From positions 806,001-870,000 of the forward strand of contig OZ251251.1 in the NCBI GenBank assembly GCA_965240325.2: a stretch of DNA of 64,000 nucleotides. Direction: 5' to 3'. The notes below the pieces were generated by a model, which saw nothing but the letters and a program-made list of their open reading frames with translations, was not told the DNA's origin and searched no databases. Made by a program: the position numbers and the translations under genes. This document shows, piece after piece, positions 37,083 through 48,118 of this stretch (positions within the stretch are counted from its first letter, which is position 1; every line of letters starts with the position of its first letter). This DNA comes from Rebecca billardiae RCC1528. Taxonomy: Eukaryota > Haptophyta.

Positions 37083-37152
37083 GCTGCTGCTGCCTCGACC
37101 CTAACCCTAACCCTAACCCTAACCCGAGTGGGCTGGCGTAGGCTGCTGCTGC
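37074..37152 (+). repeat. 20 bp direct repeat flanking an interstitial telomeric tract
   Basis: CTGGCGTAGGCTGCTGCTGC occurs at 37074-37093 and again at 37133-37152. The first copy contains the stop codon of the carrier gene; the telomeric tract lies between the copies. Confidence 0.95.
37099..37125 (+). repeat. Interstitial telomere motif (CCCTAA)4CCC
   Basis: Four perfect CCCTAA units plus CCC, the C-strand of TTAGGG telomeres, about 17 bp after the carrier stop codon. This is too short for a chromosome end and unique sequence continues on both sides. Confidence 0.95.
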
Positions 37153-37903
37153 GCGGCGGGTGCGCGGCTCGAGGCGGTGGCACGTCGCGACGAGGCTGGG
37201 CGTGCGCTGCTCGCCAAGGGGCGCGCGTGGCGGCGCCGCCGGCCAGCGCTGGACTGCTGCGGTCGTGATGGCGGAGAGCGGTCGCGGGTGTCACTGCTGC
37301 TGACGTACAGTGACTCAGCTCAAGTCCGGCCACGGTCGGCCTGGGCTGGGCTGCTGGTCACTGACACTGCTGAGGTACGTGATGGCGGCGGTACGTGTAC
37401 GAAGACTAGCAGCTGCTATGAATAAGCATGACGACGATGCATCGTCGCGCGTATAGCACCGTCCGTGCAGTAACAGACTGTAATACACTGTCTGTAACAC
37501 TGATGACACAGGCGGTCAGCGGGGCCGCGCGGCGGTTTACGTAACGCCGGTCTGTGGCCGCAGAGTGGGAGAGTACTGGCGTGCTCTTGCGTCTGAGGTC
37601 ATGGGTTCAAAACCAGTTTCCAGGTCTCTCTTCGGAGAGCGTGCGATGAAGGATGGCGCGGCAACCTGCCACCGTGAGCCTTACGCACGTTAAAACAAAT
37701 AAACTGTACCAGCAGCATAGTACTGGAAGGGCCGAACTCAATATAAGCATCGCCTGGCGCAGACTGAAACGATGGCGGCGCAGTCCGGAGGAGAGACCAA
37801 GACAGACAGCTAACACCGGTTGGTCGGACGAATCGCCGCGCGATCGGCTGCTCGCGCCTCGCTGCGCATCAGGTGCGGCGTCGTGTCTGCGGGCACTGGC
37901 GCG
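37126..37903. other. Intergenic region with a tRNA-like relic
   Basis: About 780 bp without a supported protein gene. It holds the 37558-37640 tRNA-like segment described separately; the rest is unassigned. Confidence 0.45.
37558..37640 (+). other. tRNA-like sequence (A box, B box) followed by a UUCG hairpin; possible SINE or tRNA relic
   Basis: GAGTGGGAGAGTACTGGC resembles a tRNA D-arm/A box, and GAGGTCATGGGTTCAAAACC resembles the variable loop and T-arm with a B box ~40 bp later. The anticodon stem does not pair correctly, the T stem has a mismatch and no acceptor stem closes. So this is not a functional tRNA. It is followed at 37626-37639 by CTCTC-TTCG-GAGAG, a stable UUCG tetraloop hairpin. 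Confidence 0.35.
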
Positions 37904-38923
37904 ATGCTCGCGGCGGCGCTGGACGCGTGGCTTGCGTGCCTGCCCGGCTGCCGGCTGCGTCTGCTCGCGTGCACGACGGCGCTCGCCGCCGTCAACATCC
38001 AGGGCGTCGGCCGCCTGGCGATGCGCGCGCTCGAGCGCCATCCGCGCCGTCCGGCGCTTGTGCGGCGCATGGTCGCTGAGTACCGCAAGCACGGCTTCCC
38101 GGTGGACGAGGCGGAGGTGTGGTGGCTGTACTGCTCGTTCTACGCGATCGCGCTCCAGCACCTCGCCGCCGGCGCCTTCCTCCTCGCCGCCACCCTCGCC
38201 GACGGCGGCGGCGGCGGCGGCGCATCGCCTGCGGCGGAGCGCGCGCGCGCGCTCGCGATCCTCGGCGTGCTGACCGAGGTGGGGTACGAGCTGTACGACT
38301 CGGCGTACTACGCGTACCGGCAGTTCGTGCGGCGCGACCTGCCCGGCGGCCTCCTCGCCTTCTGCCTCATCATGTCCCACCACCAGCTCAGCCTCAGCCT
38401 CGCCCTGCCGCTCACGGCCGGCGCGCCGAGCGCGGCCGAGGGAGCGCTGCGCTCGTTCGCAGCGACGCTCACGCTGACGGGCGCGGGCGGCATGTTCCTC
38501 ACGGCGTACGCGCAGCTGCAGGACGCCACCACCGCCGCGGGCCGCGCGCGCGCCTCCGCCGCGTACCTCCTGCACTGGGCCGTCACGTTGTACGGCCGAG
38601 CGCTCTTCTACGGCCCGGCCGCGCTCGCCATCGTGGCCGCCCTGCGCGCAGACGGCGCGTACTGCGCGGGTGCGCGGTGGTGGTGCGCGGCGCCCGTCGC
38701 GGCGTCGCTGGGCGGGATGTGCCTCTTCAACGCGTGGATGCTCTACGACAGCACCTCGAAGCTCGCCAAGTTTGCGCTGAGCCCGCCCAGCCGCTTCCTC
38801 CGCGAGGCCGCCGCCGACGCGGCCGAGCGGGACGACGAGCCGCCGCCGCCGCGCGCGCGCGGCCGCGGCGGCGATGACGGCGGCGGTGGCGGCGGTGGCC
38901 ACGAGAAGCCCAAGGCGAGCTGA
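37904..38923 (+). CDS. Multi-pass membrane protein, TLC-domain-like
   Basis: A single exon from the ATG at 37904 encodes 339 residues. Hydrophobic helices are visible at roughly residues 18-38, 72-92, 112-132, 145-170, 185-205, 222-250 and 262-285. A central VGYELYDSAYYAYRQFVRRD segment is followed by LLAFCLIMSHHQLSLSLALPL. A Y-x-x-Y-D... stretch followed by a paired His in a membrane helix is typical of TLC (TRAM/LAG1/CLN8) proteins of the ER, which act in ceramide synthesis or lipid sensing. The ceramide-synthase Lag1 motif itself is not clear. The C-terminus is cytosolic, Arg/Gly-rich and ends in HEKPKAS. The TLC assignment is tentative; membrane topology is secure. Confidence 0.6.
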   Translation: MLAAALDAWLACLPGCRLRLLACTTALAAVNIQGVGRLAMRALERHPRRPALVRRMVAEYRKHGFPVDEAEVWWLYCSFYAIALQHLAAGAFLLAATLADGGGGGGASPAAERARALAILGVLTEVGYELYDSAYYAYRQFVRRDLPGGLLAFCLIMSHHQLSLSLALPLTAGAPSAAEGALRSFAATLTLTGAGGMFLTAYAQLQDATTAAGRARASAAYLLHWAVTLYGRALFYGPAALAIVAALRADGAYCAGARWWCAAPVAASLGGMCLFNAWMLYDSTSKLAKFALSPPSRFLREAAADAAERDDEPPPPRARGRGGDDGGGGGGGHEKPKAS

Positions 38924-39287
38924 TGGCGTACCTGTAGGCGTGGTGGCGTGGGCGGGGGATGCTCGCCCGCAGACTCGGACGAAGCTGCCACGCCTTCCAA
39001 GCTTGCTCCACTGACGACGTGCGGCTATCAGCAGATGAGCCGATCAGCGCCGGGCAAACAAGCGAGCGGCCGCCGCCTGTACTTGTACGGGGGACTTGAA
39101 CACCAGGCCTTGCGGGTAATACTCGCTTGCACGATCATATTACCCCCATGGGGCTGCGCGTAGATACAGTGATGAAGTAATACCCGGCGCACGCCGGCCA
39201 TCAAGCTCGGAGCAACCTCGGGCGCACGCCCACCGCCGCCATCGTCTCGTCGCGCCGGCGAGCGCCGCGCCGGCCGAGGACGCGCGG
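38924..39287. other. Intergenic spacer, nothing recognised
   Basis: About 360 bp between two plus-strand genes; no gene, RNA or repeat is supported. Confidence 0.4.
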
Positions 39288-39781
39288 ATGGGGCGGCCGG
39301 TGAGCGTGCAGCTGAACGGCACGCAGCATGTCGTCGCGGTCGAGGCCGTCGACGCGCGCACGCCGCTCGCCACCGTCATCGCGCACGTGAGCGCGCGCGC
39401 AGAGCACCTGGCGCCGCGCGCGGGCGGCGCGGCCGACGGCGGCGCGGTGAGCGTGCCGGCGTGCGAGCTGCGCACGCTGCGCGGCGAGGTGGTGCGCTCG
39501 GCGAGGCAGCTCCTCGACGAGCGCGTCGTCCTCTTCTGCCGCGCGGGCGAGCCCTTCGCGCCGCTGCCGCTCCCGCCGTGGCACCCGGAGCGCGGCGCGC
39601 ACGAGGCGAGACTACGCGCGCCGCCGCCGCCGCCGCCGCCGAGCGCGGCGGCGGCGGGCGGCGGCGGCGGCGGCGGCGTGGTGAGCACGACGCAGGCCTA
39701 CTACGCCGGCGGCGCGCCCGCGCCGCACGCCGGCTCGCCGCAGCCGCACTCCCCGGTGAGCGGCGGCGGCGGCGGCGGCTT

Positions 39782-39812
<31 letters not shown>

Positions 39813-40562
39813 CCGAGCGCGTGCGAGCGGCTGGCGACGACGGCGACGGCGTCGTGGGCGAACCGCGCGGCGCGGCGCACGCTCACCACCGGCTCGGCCG
39901 GCTCGCCGGGCTCGCCCACCCACCGCCCGCCCTCCTCCCCCTCCACCGCCGCCGCGGCGCGCCTGCCGGCCGAGGCGGCGGCGCCGCCGCCGCGCGCCGG
40001 CGGCGCGCGCGCGCCGGCCGGCGGCGGCGGGCCTGCGGCGGGCGGCTGGGCGAATGGGGCGGCGCGCGCGCCGCCGCGCGAGGCATGGGCGGCGGGCGGT
40101 GCCGGCGGCGACGCGCTTGACTCGACCCACGCCGCCGCCGACGCCGCCGCCGGCCCCGCCGCCGCCGCGGCCGCCGCGGCGGACGCGGCGGCGGCGCGAG
40201 CGTTCGCGGGCGCGCTCGAAGCGTCCTATGGCGCCGACGGCCGTTACGCCGAGGGCCGTTACGCCGAGGGGCGCTCGGCGGCACGCTCCGCGCGGCCCGC
40301 GGCCGAGCCGTCGGCGGCGCGGCGCGCGTCGGCCAAGCCGCGCGCCGCCGCGCTGCCGCCGGGCGGCGGCGGCGGCGGCGGCGGCGCGGCGCCGCCGCCG
40401 CCGCGACGCGCCGACACGGCGCCGAACGTGAGCGGCGTCGGGGGCGGGCGCCGCGCGCTCTCGCCCCAGCCCGACGGCGCGCGCGCCGCCGATGTCGTCG
40501 TCGCGACGAGCGCGCACGCCGCCGCCGTCGCCACCATCGCCGCGCGCGCGGGCGGCGCGCGA

Positions 40563-40600
<38 letters not shown>

Positions 40601-43561
40601 GAGCGGCGCGGCGGCTGTGCGCGTGGTGGGCGCGGCGGACGGGGCGGCGCCGGAGGGCGGTGGCGTCGTCTCCGACGCGTACTGGCACGCGCTCCCCGCG
40701 CGCACCCCCGCCGGAGCCGCCGCGGGCCGCGCGCGCGCGCGCCCCGCGCCGCCGTCGCCGCCGCCGCCGCCGCCGCCGCCCGCCGCCGTCGCCGCCGCCG
40801 CCGGCTCCGGCTGTGGCTCGGCGACGCACGAGCTGGCCAGGGCGCTGCGCGCCGCGACCGGCGGCGGCGCGAGCAGCCCCGCCGAGCCGGCCGCCGCCTC
40901 GCCGCCGCCAGCCGCCGCGCTGCCGCCAGGCGCCGCGGCGGGCGGCGCGCCGCCGCCGGCGCGCGCCTCGCGCGGCCGCGCCGCCGACCGGCGCGCCGCC
41001 GGCCGCGCGCCGCCGCGCGGCGCGGCGCCGAGCCCGGCGGCGCAGCCCGCGGACGCGCCGCCCGGCGGCGTCGGCGCGGGCCACGCCGAGTCCGAGCTGT
41101 GGCGCTACCGCTACCAGGGCCTGGCCGGCGCCTACGACGCGCTGCGCGCCGAGGCCGTGGCGCTGCGCCGAGAGAGAGAGCGGTGGCGCGCGGAGGCGGA
41201 GGCGGCGCGCGCCGACGCGGCGGAGGCGGAGGCGGAGGGCGGCGGCGGCGCGCGGCGCGGCGGCGCGGACGGGCCGGCGCCGCCCGCGCGCGCCGCCGTC
41301 ACCCTCGCGCCGCCCTCCGACGCGCCCGCCGACGCCGCGCGCCTGCGCCGCGATCTGTCCGTCGCGCGCGCGCGCGCGGAGGCGCTCCGCGCCGAACTCG
41401 AGGCGACGGCGGCGGAGGCGCGGCGGTGGCGCGCGCGCGCGGCGGAGCTGGAGGCGGCGCGCGCGAACGCGCCGACGCCGCGCAGGCGGCCGCGCAAGAA
41501 GGCGCCGCCGCCGCCGCAGCCGCTGCCGCCGGGCGCGGGCGGCGGCGGCGGCGCGGCGCCGTCACCGGCCGGCGGCGCGGCCGGCGGCGCGGCCGGCGGC
41601 GCGGCCGGCGGCGGCGGCGGCGGGGCGCTGCTGGGGGGACTCGGGGCGGAGGAGGCGGCGGCGGCTGGCGCCGACGACGGCGTGAGCGCGTGGGGGCCGG
41701 GCGAGGGCGGCAGCTGCCGCCTCAGCCTCGGCGGCGCCGGCGGCACCGCCGCCGCCGCCGAGCGCGCGCCGCGGGCCGGCGGCGCGGGCGGCCGAGCCAG
41801 CCTGAGCCTTCCTCCCCCTGAGGACGATGGCAGGCGTGGCTCCGACACTTTGCTGCACGCGGGCCCGCTGGCGACGCTGCTGGGCGTGGGCGCGGGCGCG
41901 CCGCCGCCCGTGCAGTCCTCGCCGCCGCTCTCCGCGCCGCGCTACGCCGCCGCCGTCGCCGCGCTGCCGCCGCGCGGAGACGGCGGCGGCGGCGGCGGCG
42001 GCGGCGCCGGCGCCGGCGGCGGCGCCGAGGGCGGCGGCGCCGCTGCCGAGGTCGCTCCGCCGCACACGCTTCGTGTGCCCGCGGGCTGGGGGCAGCGCAG
42101 CGCGGCGGGCGGCGCCGACCCCGCCGCCGCCAGCTCCGCCGCGGCGCCGCCCGTTGCCGCGCCGATCCCTCCCGCCGCACCCGCCACGCTCGCCGCCGCA
42201 CCCGCTGCCGCCACGGGCGGCGGCGGCGCCGGCGGCGGCGCCGGCGCCGGCGCCGGTCCTGTTGGCCCGACGATTGTGCGCGCGCGGCACCTGCTCGTGA
42301 AGCACGCGGCCTCGCGCAACCCGGTGTCGCGGCGCACGGGGCAGAGCACCGCGGGGCTCTCCCGCGCCGCCGCGCTCATCGAGATCGAGCGCTGGCGCCA
42401 GCGCGTCGTCAGAGGCGAGGTGTGCGCGCCGCCGCGCCACCACCGCGCCGCCGCGCCACCACCGCGCCGCCGCGCCACCACCGCGCCGCCGCGCCACCAC
42501 CGCGCCGCCGCGCCGCGCCGAGCGCCCGCGCCGTGCGCCGCGCGTGCGCCGCCTCGCGCGCGCGTGCGCGCACGGCGTCGGCGGCGGCCCCGCCCACGCA
42601 CCCGCCGGCGCGCGCCCCGCCCTCGCACGCGCGCACACACACTCCGCCCCTGCCCCCGCCCCGCCGCCCCGCCGCGCGGCCGCGCAGCTGTCTCTGCCCG
42701 AGGCGGCGCGGCTTCGCTCTGACTGCGGCTCCCACGCGGTGGGCGGCGAGCTGGGCGTCTTCGAGCGGGGCGAGATGCACCGCCCGTTCGAGGAGGCGGC
42801 GTTCGCGCTGGGCGTGGGGCAGCTCAGCGGTGCGCGCGCGCGCGCGCGAGGCCCGCGAGCCCCGCGGGCGGGGCGCGCGCGCGCGCGCGGGCGCACGCGG
42901 CGGCACTGCTCACAGCAGCGCGCGGCTGCGTGCTCGCACCGTCTGTGCCTCGCGCGCGCTGCCGCTGCTGCCACCGCCGCTGCCGCCTTTGCTGCGCAGA
43001 GATTGTGGAGACGCCCTCGGGCCTGCACCTCATCCAGCGCACCCCGCTGTACGGCGCCCCCACCGAGCCCGACGAGGACTCGGACTCCGGGTCGAGCTCA
43101 GGCGCGGGCTCGGGCGCGGAGGGCGGAGGCGGCGCGGGCGGCGGCGGCGGCGCGGAGGGCGGCGGCGGCGGCGGCGGCGGTGCTGGCGCGGAGGGTGGCG
43201 GCGCGGGCGGCGGTGGTGCTGGCGCGGGCGATGCGATCCCGGTGCGTGCGAGCATCACACTGCGGGGCGGGGCGGCTGAGGGGAGCGCCGGCTCGGCCGC
43301 GCCGCCGGGCGCGCATGCGCCGGGCGCGCCGCCGAGCGCCGCCGCCGCCGCGCCGACCGGCGGCGGCGACGGCGGTGCGGACGATTCGACGCCGACTGCG
43401 TCGGACGAGGGCTCGGAGGCGGAGGAGGCGGCGGAGGACGCGGCGGCGCACGCGCGTGGCGTTGGCAGGCCCGCCGGCGGCAGCGGCAGCGCGAGCGGTG
43501 CGGACAGCGAGGGCGAGGGCGAGGGCGCCGCCGCTCACGCGCCGCCAGACCGGCGCACGCT

Positions 43562-43607
<46 letters not shown>

Positions 43608-43816
43608 GTTTCGGTGCCGCCGCTGCAAGTGCCGCGCGCCGGCGGCGCGGCGGCGGGCGTCGGCGCGCACGGCGCCGACTCCGCCTCGGCCGACGAGGCG
43701 ACGGAGGACGAGGGCGAGGCGGGGCGCAGCGGCAGCGGCAGCGGCAGCGGCAGCGGCAGCGGCAGCGGCAGCGGCAGCGGCAGCGGCAGCGGTCGCTCCG
43801 ACACCGCCGCCGACGA

Positions 43817-43848
<32 letters not shown>

Positions 43849-44284
43849 TCGCCGACGCCGGCGCCGACCCTGGCGTGGCGGAGGTGACGCGGCGCGCGCG
43901 CGCGCTCGGCACGTTCACCCTCGCCCTCCGCCGCCCCGCCGAGATCGTGATCTCGCGCTTTGCCGCCCACACCAACCTGCCGCTCTCTTTGCCCGACAGG
44001 GGCGCGGTGTCGCCCAAGCCGTCGCCGCGCCGGCCGCCGCCTCCGCCCGGGGCGCGCTGGGAGCGGAGGCGGCGGCGGAGGCTGAGCCTGCCCGCGGACG
44101 CCGAGCGCGGCGGCGGCGCCGACGCGGGCGGCGGCGGCGGTGCCGCGAGGGTCGTCGGCGCGCGCCGCGCGCGCGCCTCCGCGCCGCCCGGCGTGCCCGC
44201 GCTGGCGCTGGGGCTGTCTGTCTCGACGGCGGAGGAGGCGGCGGCGGCGGCGGCGCGTGGCGGCAGCGGCGCGCGCGGCGGCGC

Positions 44285-44318
<34 letters not shown>

Positions 44319-44398
44319 GGGCGGCGGCGCGGCTCGGTCCCCACCGCGGGCATGTCGCCTACGCGTGCGAACGCAGCAGCCGCCTTGACCGCCGCCGA

Positions 44399-44459
<61 letters not shown>

Positions 44460-45097
44460 AGCGCGGGCGCTGGGGCGCTGGCCACGCCGCGCGGCGGCGG
44501 CGGCGGCTTCGGTGGCGCCGAGGAGGTGGAGGAGGAGGCGGAGGACGAGGACGCGGGGCTGTCCGAGGCGTCGCGCCGCCGGCGCAAGCTCGAGCGCTAT
44601 GAATGTGCGCCACCGCAACCGCCCACGCGCCGCCGCGCGCCCATGCGCGGCGCGCGCCCGCGCGCGCCGCCGGCCGCGTACCGCGCGCAGCGCGCGCCGC
44701 CGGCGGCGCGCGCGCAGCCGCGCCGCGCCGCGCGGTGTGAGCCGCGCCGCGCGTCTGCGCGCGCCCTTCCCCCGGCGCGGCGCGTGCGCAGCCGAGCTCT
44801 CCCCCGTGACGCCCTACCTGGCCGTCTCGGGCGCCGCCTCCGCCGCCTCCTGGGACGCGCTGAGCGGCGTGGGCGTCAGCCATGTGGTCAACTGCGCGCG
44901 CATGGTGTGCCCGAACGCCTTCGAGGCGGAGGGCGCGCAGGGGGCGGCGGGGGGGCGGGCGCTGCGCTACCTCTCGCTCTGGCTGCTCGACAGGCCGTCC
45001 GGTGCGCGCGCGAGCGCGCACGCCGCGGCACGCGCGCCCAGCCCCGCGCCTCGCGCGCGCGCTTGCGCCCGCCTGAGCGCGCGCCCGCGCCCGCGCG

Positions 45098-45132
<35 letters not shown>

Positions 45133-47806
45133 GCGCGCCCCTGCGTGCATGGCGGTGCGCGTGGCGATGCGCGGGGCGCAGAGGACATCTCGGCGGTGTT
45201 GTACGACGCGTGCGCCTTCATCGACGCCGCGCGCGCGCAGGGCGGCTGCACGCTCGTCCACTGCCACCAGGTGCGGCCGCGGCAGCCGCGCCGGCGCACG
45301 CGCGCCGCCCGCGCGCCGCGCGCCGCCGCGCCGCGCCGCGCCGCGCGCCGACCGCGCGTGGCGGCGCCCGCGCCCCCGCCGGTGCGCGCGCAGGGCGTCT
45401 CGCGCTCGGTGACGGTGGCGGCGGCCTATTTGATGTGGCGCGAGGGGCTGTCCCACGCGCAGGCGGCGGCGCTCCTCAAGGCGCGCCGCCCCATCGCCTC
45501 GCCCAACATTGGTGCGCACGCGCCGCGCCGCGCACGCGCCGCGCCGCGCCGCGCCGCCGCGGAGCGCCCGCCACCGCGCCAGCGCGCACGCGCCACCGCC
45601 AGAGCGTGCGGCGCGCACGGCCGCGCGCGCGCCTCCGCGCCGCGGGCTGTGCTGTGCGCGGCGCGCGCGCTCACGCCGCGCCCCCGCCGCCCCCCCCTCA
45701 GGCTTCACCGTCGCGCTCCTGCGCTGGGAGCGTCGGCTGCTGGCGGCGCGCGCGCACGGGCACGCGCGCCCACGGGATGGCGGCAGCGCGGCCGCGCTCA
45801 CGGCGGGCGTGGCGCACGCGCCGGCGCTGGGCGCGGAGGACGAGGCGGCGCGCACGGCGCAGGCGCTGGCGCACACGCCGCGCCTCGAGCTGTACCGCGT
45901 CGTCGCCTCCGCCTACGCCCTGGACGGCGACCCGCCGCGCGCCGCCGCCGTCGACACCACCGCGCCCGCCGCCGCGCGCGACGGCGGCGCGGGCGCGGCC
46001 GCCGCGAGTGTGCTGAGCGCGGAGGCGGTGCACGTGCTCGCAGGGCGGCGCGACGGCGTGTTCATCTGGTGCGACCGACGCGCGCCGCGCGCGCGTGCCC
46101 ACCGCGCCGCGCACGGCGCGCGCGCTGACGCCCGCGCGCCGCGCCGCTGCCGCCGCGCCGCTGCCGCCGCGCCGCTGCCGCCGCGCCTCTGCCGCAGGGC
46201 GGGCCCTGACTTGGCGCCGGCCGAGCGCGGCGCGCTGCTGTGCGCGGCCGCGCGCTTCTGCGACCACCTGCACGGCTTCGAGGGCTACCCGCTGCCGCGC
46301 GCCGGGGCGGAGGAGCCGTTGCCGCCGCCGCCCGCAGGCGACGGCGCCGGTGCCGCCGCGCCCGCCGCTGCGGTGCGTGTGGTGCAAGGCGCGCCGTCCG
46401 ATGTGGCGGTGGCGGCGGGCGCGGAGGGCGGCGGGGCCGAGGCGCCGGTGGGCGGCGCGCGGCCCGGCGCGGCCGAGTTCCTCGCCGCGCTGCGCCAGCT
46501 GCTGCGCGAGGCGCGCGGCGGCGGCGGCGGCGGCGACGACGGTGCGGGTGGCGGCGCGGCGCCGCCGCCGCCCGGCGCCGCCGCCGCCGCCGCCGCCAAC
46601 GCCGACGGCGCCGACGATGGCGGCGCCGCCGCGGCCGCCGCGGCGGCCGCGCCGTCCGCGCCGGCGCGTCGCGCGTCGCAGGGCCAACTGAGCGTGCTGC
46701 TGGGCGGCGCGCTCGCCGAGGCGGACGAGCTCGCCGCCGCCACCGCCACCGCCTCCGCCGAGGCCACCCCGCGCTGGCTCCGGGTCGGGCTGCTGGACGG
46801 CGGTGCGGGCGGCGGCGCGGCCGCGGCCGCACCGCTCTCGCCGCGCGTGCGCGCGAGGCCGCGCGCGCCGCCGCCGCCGCCGCGCGCGGCGGGGCCCGAG
46901 CGCTCCGCCGCCGAGCTCGGCGCCCTCCGCGCCTCGCTGCTGCAGCAGGACCGGCCGGGCGCCGTCCCGCCGCCGCTCACCGCGGGCGCAAGGCCGGGCG
47001 GGCTCGCCGCCAGGCTGGGCGCGCTCGCGGACGCCACGGGCGGCGCGGGTGGCGGGGGCGGTCCCGGCGGCGGGGGCGGCGGCGGGGCGGTGCTGCCGCC
47101 GCCGGTGCTCGCGCACTCGGACGCGAGCGCGCACCTCGCTGCGCCGCCCGACACCTCGTGGTTCGCGCAGATGCTCGCGGGCGGCGGCGGCGGCGGCGGA
47201 GGCGGAGGCGGCGGCGGCGGCGGCGGCGGCGGTGACGGTGGCGGGGGCGCCGCGCGTGTGTTTGGCAGCGCGCGCGGCTTCGCCGCCGTCCAGAGCGACA
47301 GCGAGGCGGAGGCGGAGGCGGAGGGCGGCAGCGCGCACGAGAGCGAGGGCTCGGAGGACGCGGCGGGCGCGCAGCCAGCGCCGCACCGCAGCGAGCAGTA
47401 CAGCGCAGACGGCAGCGGGGACGGCAGCGCCGACGGCAGCGAGGGCGGCAGCGGCGCAGACGGCAGCGAGGGCGGCAGCGGGGGCGGCAGTGCCACCGAG
47501 GAGGAGGGGGGCGAGGAGGAGGACGCCAGCGAGGGCGACGAGGAGGACGCCGAGTACGCTGCGCTCAGGCGGCTGCACGAGCAGAGTGCAGGGCACGCAG
47601 GGCACGCAGGGCACGCAGCCCAGCCTGGAGCGGAGGCTGAAGCCGCTCAAGCCATCGCTCAAGCGCACGCAGCAGCAGGGGCGGCGCCTGCACCCACGGG
47701 GGGCGCAGCGGCGCTGGCTGCGCGCCCGGAGGCGGAGGAGGCGGCCGAGGACGTCCTCGACGAGGACGACGACGACGATGGAGTCGTCTACGGCTCCAAC
47801 TACTGA
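39288..47806 (+). CDS. Fusion protein: Pin1-type parvulin PPIase + MKP1-type dual-specificity phosphatase + gelsolin-like domain (8 exons)
   Basis: Exons 39288-42419, 42688-42829, 43000-44604, 44792-45001, 45182-45270, 45394-45511, 45702-46068 and 46198-47806 join in frame to 2423 residues. Every intron is GTGCG/GTGTGCG...CAG. Residues ~600-740 are coiled coil. Residues ~995-1107 are a parvulin domain: RARHLLVKH (His1001, Lys1005), SDC (Cys1057), GEMHRPFEEAAFAL, SGLHLIQRT (Ser1098, His1101). One of the two phosphate-binding Arg of Pin1 is Asn, and no WW domain is seen. After ~520 low-complexity residues (SG repeats, Asp runs) comes a dual-specificity phosphatase: VVNCARMVCPNAF, LWLLDRPSEDISAVLYD, VHCHQGVSRS (Cys1724, Arg1730) and AYLMWREG, in plant MKP1 order. 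A gelsolin-like segment (LELYRVV ... GVFIWAGPDL) follows, as in MKP1. Pin1 and MKPs both act on phospho-Ser/Thr-Pro or MAPK sites. An alternative is two genes, but no in-frame stop separates them. Confidence 0.78.
43729..43794 (+). repeat. (GGCAGC)n tract coding Ser-Gly repeats
   Basis: A hexanucleotide run coding ~11 Ser-Gly pairs in exon 3 of the fusion gene, followed by an Asp-Ala run. This is the linker between the PPIase and phosphatase domains. Confidence 0.9.
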
Positions 47807-48118
47807 CTACGATGTGGCAGTCTGTACTTTAGTACTGACCCGGCGTACGCGGACCCGCGCACCGGCCCGAGCTGCCGCCACTGACTACTGAGCGGGCGGC
47901 ACCGCCGAGGCCCGGGCACACGGGCCCACCACTACCAGCCGGGCGCAAGGACGTAACTACGCCGCTGCCAATATATGTACGTACGCATCAGCAATAATAT
48001 AACGGCGGCGGCGGTGATCGATGCCGTAGCTGATGCAGTGATCAGCAGCGTGACGGCGGTGACCGTCTGCTTGCTATCAGTATCACAGTAGACGTAGTAA
48101 CTAGAAATCGATTTTCGG
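47807..48118. other. Intergenic spacer, nothing recognised
   Basis: About 310 bp, moderately A/T-rich near 47970-48000. No feature is supported. Confidence 0.4.

Noticed and set aside
37558-37630. Functional tRNA gene
   Set aside because: The anticodon stem is not formed, the T stem has a mismatch and no acceptor stem pairs.
44352-47806. Separate MKP gene starting at the in-frame ATG at 44352
   Set aside because: Possible, but the parvulin exon would then have no stop or polyadenylation site; frame and phase are continuous across the junction, so one gene is the simpler reading. Kept as the main alternative.
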